64,000 nucleotides of DNA from Eubacterium ruminantium. GTDB lineage: Bacteria > Bacillota > Clostridia > Lachnospirales > Lachnospiraceae. The notes under the pieces are model-generated. The model ran no database searches and was not told the origin of the DNA. It saw only the letters and a program-made list of their open reading frames with translations. Below, one piece after another: positions 37,651 through 46,000 of this stretch. The stretch covers positions 3,895-67,894 of the forward strand of contig NZ_FUXA01000004.1 of the NCBI RefSeq assembly GCF_900167085.1. The letters run 5' to 3'. The first letter of the stretch is position 1, and each line of letters opens with the position of its first letter. Position numbers and translations under genes: made by a program.

Positions 37651-38925
37651 ATGGAAAAGATACCTTTTGTTACTAAAGAACAGGTTGAAGAAATAGTTAA
37701 AAAATATCCTACTCCTTTTCATATTTACGATGAAAAAGGGATTCGTGAAAATGCAAGAAAACTTAAGCAGGCATTCTCATGGAACAAGGGATTTAAAGAA
37801 TATTTTGCAGTGAAAGCAACACCTAATCCAAGTATCATAAAGATTCTTCATGAGGAAGGATGCGGAACAGACTGTTCATCTATGGCAGAGCTCGTTCTTT
37901 CGGATAAGCTTGGAATACGTGGAAATGACATTATGTTTTCATCAAATGATACACCTGATGAAGAATTTGCATTTGCGGATAAGATCGGTGCAACAATAAA
38001 TCTTGATGATATTACACATATTCCATTTGTTAAGAAGGCATGCGGAAAGATCCCTAAGAGAATCTCATGCAGATTTAATCCGGGCGGAGTATTTACACTC
38101 GGCGAAAGTAAAGAAGGATTCCAGGTTATGGATAATCCGGGCGATGCTAAGTACGGCATGACAAAAGATCAGCTTTTAGAAGCTTATGCAACACTTAAAA
38201 ATGAAGGTGCTGAAGAATTCGGTATGCACGCATTTCTTGCAAGTAATACTATTTCAAATGATTATTATCCTGCACTTGCAAAGATCCTTTTCAGCCTTGC
38301 GGTTGAGATAAAGGAGAAGACAGGAGTGCAGCTTTCATTCATCAACCTTTCAGGTGGCGTAGGAATCGCATACTCTCCTGATAAGGAGCCGAATGATATC
38401 TTGAAGATCGGAGAAGGTGTTAAGAAGGTTTATGAAGAAGTTCTTGTTCCGGCAGGAATGGGCGACGTAGAAATCTACACAGAGCTTGGACGTTTCATGC
38501 TTGCACCTTACGGACATCTTATAACAAAAGCTATTCATGAGAAGCATACATACAAGGAATATATCGGTGTTGACGCATGTGCATCAAACCTTATGAGACC
38601 TGCTATTTACGGAGCATATCATCATATAACAGTTCTCGGAAAAGAAAATGCACCTCTTGATCATGTATATGATGTGACAGGTTCTCTTTGCGAAAACTGC
38701 GATAAGTTTGCTGTAGACAGAAAGCTTCCTGAGATTGAAATAGGTGATTATCTTGCAATTCATGATACAGGTGCTCATGGTTTTGCAATGGGATATAACT
38801 ACAACGGACGTCTTTGGTCAGCAGAGCTTCTTCTTCGTGAAGATGGAGAAGTAACACTTATTCGTCGTGCTCAGACTATCGATGATTATTTCGCAACTCT
38901 TGAAGGATTCTGGGACGTAGTCTGA
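37651..38925 (+). CDS. lysA: diaminopimelate decarboxylase
   Basis: 424 residues, alanine-racemase-like barrel fold. It makes lysine from meso-diaminopimelate, the last step of lysine synthesis. The PLP lysine is Lys55 in EYFAVKATPNP. The phosphate-binding NLSGGVG, the substrate-site ELGRFML, and the catalytic Cys in SLCENCDKFA with the GYNYNGR end motif are present. The ATG at 37651 has TTGGAGG 7 bases upstream, and a GTG one codon earlier is less well placed. The N-terminus with FVTKEQVEEIVKKYPTPFHIYDE is typical of the clostridial form. There is no lysine riboswitch in the 220-base divergent gap. trmL follows 15 bases later. Confidence 0.88.
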   Translation: MEKIPFVTKEQVEEIVKKYPTPFHIYDEKGIRENARKLKQAFSWNKGFKEYFAVKATPNPSIIKILHEEGCGTDCSSMAELVLSDKLGIRGNDIMFSSNDTPDEEFAFADKIGATINLDDITHIPFVKKACGKIPKRISCRFNPGGVFTLGESKEGFQVMDNPGDAKYGMTKDQLLEAYATLKNEGAEEFGMHAFLASNTISNDYYPALAKILFSLAVEIKEKTGVQLSFINLSGGVGIAYSPDKEPNDILKIGEGVKKVYEEVLVPAGMGDVEIYTELGRFMLAPYGHLITKAIHEKHTYKEYIGVDACASNLMRPAIYGAYHHITVLGKENAPLDHVYDVTGSLCENCDKFAVDRKLPEIEIGDYLAIHDTGAHGFAMGYNYNGRLWSAELLLREDGEVTLIRRAQTIDDYFATLEGFWDVV

Positions 38926-38940
38926 TTCGGAGGATGAAAA

Positions 38941-39441
38941 ATGCTGAATATAGTTCTATATGAGCCGGAAATGCCTGCAAATACCGGGCATATCGGCAGA
39001 ACCTGTGTTATCACGGGGGCAAAACTTCATCTCATCCAGCCTCTCGGATTTCATCTTTCCGAAAAGGCTGTAAAAAGAGCAGGGCTTGACTATTGGCCAA
39101 GACTGAATTATGAAGTTTATCTGGACTATAATGATTTTCTGGAGAAGAATCCCGGAGCGAAGGATAATCTGTTCTTTGCAACAACGAAGGCCAGATATCG
39201 CTATACGGATGTTTCGTTTACCGATGATTCATACATAATGTTCGGCAAAGAAAGCGCCGGCATTCCGGAGGAGATACTTGTCGACAGTCCTGAAAAATGC
39301 ATAAGAATACCTATGAAACCGGGAGAAAGATCTTTGAATCTTGCTGACTCGGTGGCGATAGTAACATTTGAAGCTCTAAGACAAATGGATTTTAAAGGCC
39401 TCGAATCAGAAGGGAATCTCCATAAACTTTCATGGGATTAA
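38941..39441 (+). CDS. trmL: tRNA (cytidine/uridine-34 2-prime-O) methyltransferase
   Basis: 166 residues, a minimal SPOUT enzyme. The N-terminus NIVLYEPEMPANTGHIGRTC, motif 2 FGKESAGIPEEIL and the knot segment IRIPMKPGERSLNLADSVAIV are near diagnostic for TrmL (YibK/CspR), which methylates the wobble base of tRNA-Leu. GGAGG lies 7 bases before the ATG. It is the second gene of the lysA transcript and ends at a strong terminator. Confidence 0.94.
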   Translation: MLNIVLYEPEMPANTGHIGRTCVITGAKLHLIQPLGFHLSEKAVKRAGLDYWPRLNYEVYLDYNDFLEKNPGAKDNLFFATTKARYRYTDVSFTDDSYIMFGKESAGIPEEILVDSPEKCIRIPMKPGERSLNLADSVAIVTFEALRQMDFKGLESEGNLHKLSWD

Positions 39442-39472
39442 AAAATCTAAAAAAATAAAAAATAAAAAATAA

Positions 39473-39511
39473 AACCCCCGGTATAAGACATATTTCAAAA
39501 TACCGGGGGTT
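39473..39511. terminator. bidirectional terminator between trmL and cyclophilin gene
   Basis: AACCCCCGGTAT and ATACCGGGGGTT form a perfect 12-bp stem. On the minus strand it is followed by long T-rich runs (A-rich at 39440-39472), so it works best for the leftward cyclophilin gene, and more weakly for trmL. Confidence 0.85.
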
Positions 39512-39559
39512 TGCTATATAAAGCTGTTGATCAGCTTTTGTTTTGTGAATCAAATATCA

Positions 39560-40084
39560 TTATCTAGGGAGCTTTTCAGGTTCAGGATATGTAACACCCT
39601 TTGTATCGATAACGATGCTTTCAATCTTCTGCTCTTCGATTGGCTTGTCTCCCCAACCTGTTCTTGTTGTAGCAATCTTATCAACAATATCAAGTCCGTT
39701 TGTGACTTTACCGAATGCAGCATAAGCGCCATCAAGATGAGGAGCATCCTTATGCATGATGAAGAACTGTGATCCTGCTGAATCAGGAGCCATAGAACGA
39801 GCCATTGAAAGAACGCCTGCTGTGTGCTTAAGATCGTTCTTAAATCCGTTAGATGAGAACTCACCCTTGATCGAATATCCCGGTCCGCCTGTTCCACGTC
39901 CGTCAGGATCTCCGCCCTGGATCATAAAACCGCTTATTACTCTGTGGAAAATAAGTCCGTTATAGAATCCTTTGTTAGCTAAAGATATAAAATTATTTAC
40001 AGTGTTTGGGGCGATTTCCGGATAAAGTTCGAATTCTATCACATCGCCGTTTGTCATAGTTAAAATTCCTGTTGGATTTGCCAA
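39560..40084 (-). CDS. peptidyl-prolyl cis-trans isomerase (cyclophilin)
   Basis: 174 residues, single cyclophilin domain, cytoplasmic. The active-site segments [19 protein letters not shown] (Arg, Phe, Met, Gln), SAGSQFFIM and [12 protein letters not shown] are complete. It speeds protein folding at proline bonds. The start is a TTG at 40084; AAAGGA lies about 11 bases upstream, and the resulting N-terminus ([23 protein letters not shown] when read with Met) fits homologues better than the internal ATG. It is monocistronic. Confidence 0.92.
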   Translation of the reverse strand: MANPTGILTMTNGDVIEFELYPEIAPNTVNNFISLANKGFYNGLIFHRVISGFMIQGGDPDGRGTGGPGYSIKGEFSSNGFKNDLKHTAGVLSMARSMAPDSAGSQFFIMHKDAPHLDGAYAAFGKVTNGLDIVDKIATTRTGWGDKPIEEQKIESIVIDTKGVTYPEPEKLPR

Positions 40085-40128
40085 AATACTATCATCCTTT
40101 CTTGAAATTATTTATAAAAGATGGTAAT

Positions 40129-40157
40129 ATAATAGCATTAATGTAAAATTACTTCAA
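40129..40157 (-). promoter_or_regulatory. promoter for the cyclophilin gene
   Basis: On the minus strand TTGAAG (40157-40152), a 17-base spacer and TATTAT (40134-40129). The leader would be about 40 bases. A plus-strand TATAAT at 40128 overlaps it but has no well-spaced -35. Confidence 0.5.
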
Positions 40158-40221
40158 GTGTGTCCATTTTTAGAAATAAGGTGCATTTGAAAATAATCGG
40201 ACGGAGTTTAATTAGTGACAG

Positions 40222-41307
40222 ATGAAGGCAAGAAGAATTACTGTAAAGATAGTTAAGTGGATAATTTGTATTGTTGTTTCACTTATGCTTTTCGGCATGG
40301 TTAAAAGCTATGTTAAAGATGTTTACAAAGAGTATAATGATGAATATACCAGCACTAAGACAGTGGATGGTAAGGATGTAGTAGTAGAGATTCCGGTTGG
40401 AGCTTCGGATAGTGATATTGCAACTATTCTTAAGCAGAAGGGCCTTATCAAATACAAAACTGCATTTACAAGAAGACTTTCCAATTCGGAATATAGCGGA
40501 AAACTTCATAACGGAAAATTCACTTTGAATACCGGTATGAATACGCTTGATATGATGAAGGTTATGGCTGCAGAGGAAGAAATTGCGGGACCTGTTCAGA
40601 AACTCGTGGTTCCGGAAGGATTTTCTGTAGATCAGATAGCAGAAAGATGTGAAGAGCAGGATATCTGTTCAGCATCAGATTTCATAAAAGCAGTTAAGTC
40701 AGTAACATCCAGTGATTTTCCTCTTCTTGAGGAGATACCTGCATCTTCGGGAATCAGATACAGACTTGAGGGATTCCTTTTCCCTGCAACATATGATATT
40801 TACGAAGATACAACAGCAGAGTCACTGGTGAAGGAAATGCTTCAGACTTTCCTGTATCATTTCGATGATGATAAGAAAGCAAAAGCAGAAGAGATGGGAC
40901 TTAGCGTTTACGAAGTAATGATAAAAGCGTCCATGGTTGAAAGAGAGTGTAAAGTCGATTCGGAAAGAAAGACAATTGCAGGAGTTTTCAATAATCGTAT
41001 TGAAGAAGGTATGCTTCTGCAGATCGATCCGACGGTTCTTTATCCGTTGACGGAGGGTAAATACGATAAAGAAGATGTGACCTATGATGACCTTGAGATT
41101 GATTCACCGTACAATACATACAAGTATGAAGGGCTTCCGGTTGGGCCTATATGCAATCCGGGAGATGCATGTATAGATGCGGTTTTGGATCCGGAAGAAC
41201 ATGACTATCTGTATTATCATACAAGTAATAAGAATGATGGAAGCCATGTATTTAATAAAACTCTTGAGGAACATGAGAACTCGATGAGCGACGATGGCGA
41301 TGAATAA
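40222..41307 (+). CDS. mltG: endolytic transglycosylase MltG (YceG-like)
   Basis: 361 residues. A short cytoplasmic start and one transmembrane helix (about 10-27) precede a LysM-like part (GASDSDIATILKQKGLIK) and the YceG domain. The catalytic region reads KASMVERECKVDSERKTIAGV, with the Glu in VERE, and further motifs are LEGFLFPATYDIY, LQIDPTVLY and SPYNTYKYEGLPVGPICNPG. It cleaves nascent peptidoglycan strands and limits their length. Its best ribosome site, ACGGAG, is 15 bases from the ATG but ideally spaced for a GTG at 40215 that opens a 13-codon frame overlapping the start. It lies 58 bases before the FHA cluster. Confidence 0.92.
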   Translation: MKARRITVKIVKWIICIVVSLMLFGMVKSYVKDVYKEYNDEYTSTKTVDGKDVVVEIPVGASDSDIATILKQKGLIKYKTAFTRRLSNSEYSGKLHNGKFTLNTGMNTLDMMKVMAAEEEIAGPVQKLVVPEGFSVDQIAERCEEQDICSASDFIKAVKSVTSSDFPLLEEIPASSGIRYRLEGFLFPATYDIYEDTTAESLVKEMLQTFLYHFDDDKKAKAEEMGLSVYEVMIKASMVERECKVDSERKTIAGVFNNRIEEGMLLQIDPTVLYPLTEGKYDKEDVTYDDLEIDSPYNTYKYEGLPVGPICNPGDACIDAVLDPEEHDYLYYHTSNKNDGSHVFNKTLEEHENSMSDDGDE

Positions 41308-41365
41308 CATGTGGTCGGTTTAAATATCGATCATAAAATATATTTGCAAAAGGAGATCAGGAGAT

Positions 41366-42847
41366 ATGAGAAGCTTTAGTTTTACAGCTAAAAACATTGG
41401 CGATGAGCGTTACCTGACTTATGTACTCGGGGAGGGGACAGAGATTGATGAAGATGTGCTTGATTACATGGAAGAAGAGAATCTTGCAGAGCTTATCAAT
41501 GTAGTTTACGAAGAAGATGATGATTATGATTATCTTACATATGATGTAAGTGGAAAGGTTGAACTTGCGGAATTCGTATCCGGAAGAAGCATCAACAAAG
41601 CACAGTTATTTACAATTCTCAGAAATGTATCTATCGGTCTTGTTATGATCAGAGAAGAGGCTATACACCTTTCATACATTTTGCTTCATAAGAAATTTAT
41701 ATATATTGATCCTGAAACATACAGCGTTCAGTTCTTATGCCTTCCTGTAGAAAGCGATGGCTCTATCGGAGTTGAATTCAAGGGATTCGTAAGACAGCTG
41801 ATTGCCAATATGAAATTCAATGTAAATGAAGACCTCGCTTATATCGGACAGCTTCTGACATATATCAACAGCGATTCATTTAATCTTAGAGGTCTTATCA
41901 GTCTTACAGAGGCACTTATGCTTGATGCCGGAATAAGATTTGATGAGGAAGATTATATCTCTACAATCGATGGTACAGAGATAGTTAATAATGCTGAAGA
42001 AACCGAAGGTTCCGGAGTTGGCGGATACATGAACGGACTTAGCGATTCTGAAGATAATCTTCCAGAAATCGGTGATGACGATGATGAGGAAGAAGATAAG
42101 GTTGAACAGCTTCAGCTTCATGAACTTGAAGAATCCGTAAGCGGTGAAGAAGAAAGCGCTGAAGAGGAAGTTAAGGAAGAACAGCCTGCTGAGGAAAGCG
42201 GTAAGAAGAGAGGTAAGAAGAACGTTCCTAAGAATCAGGGACTTACAGAATATCTCAAGAATGAAGATATTGATGAGGTTATACCTAACAGACCTCATGT
42301 TCAGACAAAGAATATTAAGGTTAACAGAGCAGCTCTCGTTCAGAGTGCAGCCGAGGAAACTGATGGAATAGAAGTAACAGAAGAATCAAGAAAGAGAGAT
42401 TCAAAGGATGAGGTAATCGAGAGCATCGATGAAGCATCAGGCGAGCAGAAGGCACCTGTACCAGTACCTGTTGTGGCTCATCCATCAGGAATCCTTTCAA
42501 ATGATGCTACAATTGCCGGTACAATCGTATCAGGCGGAACACATATTAACATCAACCCATATCTTATCCGTGTAAATACAGAGGAGAAGATAGTTATCAA
42601 TAAGGGTGTGTTCAAGATCGGTAAGGCCAATAGAGGTGTTGACTATTCTGTATCCGGAAATGGTGCTATCAGCAGACAGCATGCCATTATCACACATAAG
42701 GAAGATGGATATTATATCAGAGATAACAAGTCAACAAATCATACATATGTAAACAATGAGCAGGTTGAAGAAGGCCAGGAGGTATTGTTACACAATAACT
42801 GCAAGATCAAACTTGGTGATGAAGAATTTCTGTATAAAGTTGGATAA
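41366..42847 (+). CDS. FHA-domain protein 1 (DUF6382-like N-terminus)
   Basis: 493 residues, cytoplasmic. Residues 1-195 form a conserved globular domain (FTAKNIGDERYLTYVLGEG, LLHKKFIYIDPETYSVQFL) that resembles the domain I know as DUF6382, found with FHA domains in Firmicutes. Residues 210-370 are very acidic and probably disordered. A C-terminal FHA domain (about 410-493) has FKIGKANRGVDYSV, the phosphothreonine-binding SRQHAIIT and NKSTNHTYVN loops, and KLGDEEFLY. FHA domains bind phosphothreonine, so the kinase four genes on, or its targets, are likely partners. It is the first gene of the cluster. A hairpin separates it from its paralogue. Confidence 0.85.
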   Translation: MRSFSFTAKNIGDERYLTYVLGEGTEIDEDVLDYMEEENLAELINVVYEEDDDYDYLTYDVSGKVELAEFVSGRSINKAQLFTILRNVSIGLVMIREEAIHLSYILLHKKFIYIDPETYSVQFLCLPVESDGSIGVEFKGFVRQLIANMKFNVNEDLAYIGQLLTYINSDSFNLRGLISLTEALMLDAGIRFDEEDYISTIDGTEIVNNAEETEGSGVGGYMNGLSDSEDNLPEIGDDDDEEEDKVEQLQLHELEESVSGEEESAEEEVKEEQPAEESGKKRGKKNVPKNQGLTEYLKNEDIDEVIPNRPHVQTKNIKVNRAALVQSAAEETDGIEVTEESRKRDSKDEVIESIDEASGEQKAPVPVPVVAHPSGILSNDATIAGTIVSGGTHININPYLIRVNTEEKIVINKGVFKIGKANRGVDYSVSGNGAISRQHAIITHKEDGYYIRDNKSTNHTYVNNEQVEEGQEVLLHNNCKIKLGDEEFLYKVG

Positions 42848-42862
42848 TATGAAATAACGGTA

Positions 42863-42893
42863 TTATGAGAATCCCGAAATTTGGGGTTCTCAT
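42863..42893 (+). terminator. hairpin between the two FHA genes (attenuator-like)
   Basis: TATGAGAATCCC and GGGGTTCTCATA form a 12-bp stem with one T-G pair and loop GAAATTT. The following GTCGTATTTATT is not a strong T-run, so it may attenuate transcription or process the message rather than end it. Confidence 0.5.
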
Positions 42894-42949
42894 AGTCGTA
42901 TTTATTGATAAAGACAAAAGCGATTTTTATGTTGGGAGGAAGGTACGTT

Positions 42950-45217
42950 ATGGGGAAGATTACTGAAACTCATGAGAATGGCAGCGTAATTCTCAGATAC
43001 GAACTGGAATCTGGGGACGAATTAGATACTGTTGCTGCAGACAAATTAGGAAAAGAACCGATTCCGGGGGTTGCATCTACAACCATCATAGAGGAAAATG
43101 GTAAGAAGGTCATCATTGCACTTGCAAATGACTACCCAAACCTCGTCACATTTAGCAAAACAGAACATAATAAAGAAGACATACTGCGTCTTATGGATGG
43201 ACTCATCAGGTCATTTAGTATAGGCCCAAGAGGTATTCCAATCAGTTATATCTTAAAGGATCCTGACAAGATATTTGTTGATCCGAAGAGTTTGGACGTT
43301 GTATGTGCAGTATTCCCTGTTCAGTGCGGTCCGATTGCTATTAAAGATATTTCTGATTTCTTCAGAAATACATTTTCAATATTACGATTCAGTCCGGATG
43401 ACAAAGATAATTATGTAGCGAGAATACTTAATGAGATCAACAATATCAATTTCTCATTACTCGCATTTACAAATGTTATAAAAGGTATGCTGGGCGAAAT
43501 TAAAAAAGAAAGCGTTGATGAGTCGGTAGGTGATGCCGATGCAAATGTTAAGGTTAATCGTATGGAACTTATGCGTAACAGAGCGCAGAACCAGAGTGAT
43601 GAACCTCAGCAGTCATTACAGCAGAATATGATGCCCGGAGCACAGCTAGGATTTGGCGGAATGCCACAGCCTGCACAGCCTGTACAGCCAAATCAGCCAC
43701 AGCCGGGACTTGGAGGATTTCCGGGAGCACAGCCGGTACGACCAATGCAGCAGCCACAGCCGGGACTTGGCGGAATGCCACAGCCTGTACAGCCAAATCA
43801 ACCACAGCCTGCGCTGGGAGGATTTCCGGGAGCACAGCCGGTACGACCAATGCAACAGCCACAGCCGGGACTTGGCGGAATGCCACAGCCTGCACAGCCT
43901 GCACAGCCGGTACGACCAATGCAGCAGCCACAGCCGGGACTTGGAGGATTTCCGGGAGCACAGCCGGTACGACCAATGCAGCAGCCACAGCCGGGACTTG
44001 GCGGAATGCCACAGCCTGCACAGCCGGTTCAGCCAAATCAGCCACAGCCGGCGCTTGGAGGATTTCCAGGAGCACATCCGGTACGACCAATGCAGCAGCC
44101 ACAACCGGGACTTGGCGGAATGCCACAGCCTGTACAGCCGGTTCAGCTAAATCAGCCACAGCCAACACTTGGCGGATTACAGCAACCTATCCAGCCTGCA
44201 CAGCCACAAGCAGCACCGGAAGGTATGAAGCAGGAAGTTCAGCAAAATGCAGTTTCTGAAGGTGCAAAGGAAGAGGCTGAGAAGAAGGAAACACCGGTTG
44301 CAACAAAAGAAGAAAATAAAGAACCTGCTAAGGTAGAAAGCCTTACAGGTAAAGATATAGATGACATTTTCGGAAGCATGGAAAGCTTTGAAGTAGAAGC
44401 ATATCCGTTAGGAAAACCGGAAGAGAAAAAGAGTGAAAATATAGATCAGTACGTAGCGAAGAATGCAGAGACTTCCGGACAGGAGAATGCTCCAAAGCAG
44501 GAAGTAAATGCGGCGGCTCCTGAGACAAAGAATGAAGCGGAAGCTCCTAAGGCAACTGAAGATAAGCCGGTTAATAAACCGCAGGCTTCTGCCGGAGGCT
44601 CAAATCCGTTCGAAGATATTATGAATGAAATGAGCAGCCTTGGTTTCCGGGACGAGGGCGGAGATGTAATCGAGAAGATACCTTCTCAGATGCTCAGAAA
44701 ACCTCGTACTACTGCAGTTTCTATGGATTCTTCAATGCCACCTGCATTAATGGAAATGGCTGAGAAGATTGAAGCTGAAAAGAAAGCAAGACGCGAGGCA
44801 GCTGCAGCCGCAGCCGCAGCTCAGGTCGCTTCTGAAGGTGGAGCAGCATTTCCTCAGCAGGAAACAGTTACGTCACTTGTCAGAGACAATGCTGTACAGG
44901 GCGTAAAGATCGTTCCTAGATTTATAAGAACAAAGACAGGCGAGAATATTTATATTACGAAGCCACAGTTCATAATCGGTAAATCAAAGCTTCATGCTGA
45001 TTATGCCATTGAAAATAACACAGCGGTCAGTAGAGAGCATTGTATTATCGAGAGAGAACTTAGTGGAGCAAATTATATTTTAGATAACAATTCAACAAAT
45101 GGTACCTATGTAAACGGAATGAAACTTGAAGCAGGTAGAGCACAGCTTCTTACCGATGGAACAAAGGTAAGACTTGGAGATGAGGAATTTATATTCCGTC
45201 TCAGAAGTGGAGAGTAG
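42950..45217 (+). CDS. FHA-domain protein 2 with Pro/Gln repeat
   Basis: 755 residues, a paralogue of the gene before it. The same N-terminal domain (about 1-190: YILKDPDKIFVDPKSLDVV, NFSLLAFTNVIKGML) is followed by a Pro/Gln/Gly repeat region (residues 235-410), a Lys/Glu/Ala-rich stretch, and a C-terminal FHA domain (about 665-755: FIIGKSKLHADYAI, SREHCIIE, NNSTNGTYVNG, RLGDEEFIFRL). I choose the ATG at 42950 (AAGG and GGGAGG upstream) over an in-frame TTG 15 codons earlier. The phosphatase gene starts one base after its stop. It is probably a cytoplasmic adaptor that reads phosphothreonine. Confidence 0.85.
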   Translation: MGKITETHENGSVILRYELESGDELDTVAADKLGKEPIPGVASTTIIEENGKKVIIALANDYPNLVTFSKTEHNKEDILRLMDGLIRSFSIGPRGIPISYILKDPDKIFVDPKSLDVVCAVFPVQCGPIAIKDISDFFRNTFSILRFSPDDKDNYVARILNEINNINFSLLAFTNVIKGMLGEIKKESVDESVGDADANVKVNRMELMRNRAQNQSDEPQQSLQQNMMPGAQLGFGGMPQPAQPVQPNQPQPGLGGFPGAQPVRPMQQPQPGLGGMPQPVQPNQPQPALGGFPGAQPVRPMQQPQPGLGGMPQPAQPAQPVRPMQQPQPGLGGFPGAQPVRPMQQPQPGLGGMPQPAQPVQPNQPQPALGGFPGAHPVRPMQQPQPGLGGMPQPVQPVQLNQPQPTLGGLQQPIQPAQPQAAPEGMKQEVQQNAVSEGAKEEAEKKETPVATKEENKEPAKVESLTGKDIDDIFGSMESFEVEAYPLGKPEEKKSENIDQYVAKNAETSGQENAPKQEVNAAAPETKNEAEAPKATEDKPVNKPQASAGGSNPFEDIMNEMSSLGFRDEGGDVIEKIPSQMLRKPRTTAVSMDSSMPPALMEMAEKIEAEKKARREAAAAAAAAQVASEGGAAFPQQETVTSLVRDNAVQGVKIVPRFIRTKTGENIYITKPQFIIGKSKLHADYAIENNTAVSREHCIIERELSGANYILDNNSTNGTYVNGMKLEAGRAQLLTDGTKVRLGDEEFIFRLRSGE
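43657..44175 (+). repeat. Pro/Gln tandem coding repeats
   Basis: Four copies of a unit containing FPGAQPVRPMQQPQPGLGG (one has His for the second Gln), each with a MPQPxQPxQPNQPQPxL part of varying length. The DNA units are nearly identical and keep three other frames open, which explains long false reading frames on both strands here. Such repeats can change copy number by slippage. Confidence 0.85.
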
Positions 45218-45218
45218 T

Positions 45219-45989
45219 ATGGATTTTACAGCAAGCTATAATACAGATATAGGAATCAAAAAGAATACCAACCAGGATTCTCTTGCGGTCAGAATAATCG
45301 ATACTCCGACAGGGAAGGCTGCATTTGCTATTATTTGTGATGGCATGGGTGGTCTTGCAAAGGGTGAACTTGCGAGTAAAGAGGTTATTTTCGCCTTTTG
45401 CGAATGGTTTGACAAGATCTTTGTACGAGATGCTTGCAAAGGTACATTCACAATGAGAGGCCTGCATGAGGATTGGGACAGAATAATCCAGATCATGAAT
45501 CAGAGACTTGGTAATTATGGAGCCGAGAACAATCTGATGCTTGGAACTACTGTATCAGCGATACTCATTTATAAAAATGAGTATTACATAGTTCATGTAG
45601 GCGACAGTCGAATTTATGAATTAACAAATGAATTTAAGAAATTAACGAAAGATCAGACTTTCGTAGCAAGAGAAGTTGCTATGGGAAGAATGACGGAGGA
45701 ACAGGCGAAGGTTGATCCTAGAAGAAGTGTACTTCTTCAGTGCGTAGGAGCATCAAGCGTTGTTCAGCCGGACTTCATTAAGGGAGAAGTTAAAGATAAT
45801 GCGGTTTATCTGCTTTGCTCCGATGGATTCAGACATCAGATCAGTGAAGAGGAAATTATGGATAAGCTCGGACCTGATGCTACTTCATCAAGCGAAGAAC
45901 TGCAGTATGGGTGTGTATATTTAACTGAACTGGTTAAAAATCGTAAGGAAACAGATAACATTTCAGTGGTTGTTGTAAAAACATTTTAG
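45219..45989 (+). CDS. PP2C-family Ser/Thr protein phosphatase
   Basis: 256 residues, soluble. The PP2C metal and active-site motifs are all visible: GIKKNTNQDSLAV (phosphate Arg region), ICDGMGGLAKGE (metal Asp and Gly), VGDSRIYEL, LLCSDGFRHQIS (metal Asp) and TDNISVVVV (metal Asp). It is expected to reverse phosphorylation by the adjacent kinase, as PrpC/Stp does for PrkC/PknB. The ATG comes one base after the FHA gene stop, so an in-frame start 45 bases earlier is unlikely. A 12-base gap leads to the kinase. Confidence 0.93.
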   Translation: MDFTASYNTDIGIKKNTNQDSLAVRIIDTPTGKAAFAIICDGMGGLAKGELASKEVIFAFCEWFDKIFVRDACKGTFTMRGLHEDWDRIIQIMNQRLGNYGAENNLMLGTTVSAILIYKNEYYIVHVGDSRIYELTNEFKKLTKDQTFVAREVAMGRMTEEQAKVDPRRSVLLQCVGASSVVQPDFIKGEVKDNAVYLLCSDGFRHQISEEEIMDKLGPDATSSSEELQYGCVYLTELVKNRKETDNISVVVVKTF

Positions 45990-46000
45990 GGGATTATGAG

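Noticed and set aside
43569-44168. Long reading frames on both strands through the Pro/Gln repeat (up to 199 residues)
   Set aside because: They come from the repeat units of the FHA2 gene, give odd repetitive proteins, and have no ribosome sites.
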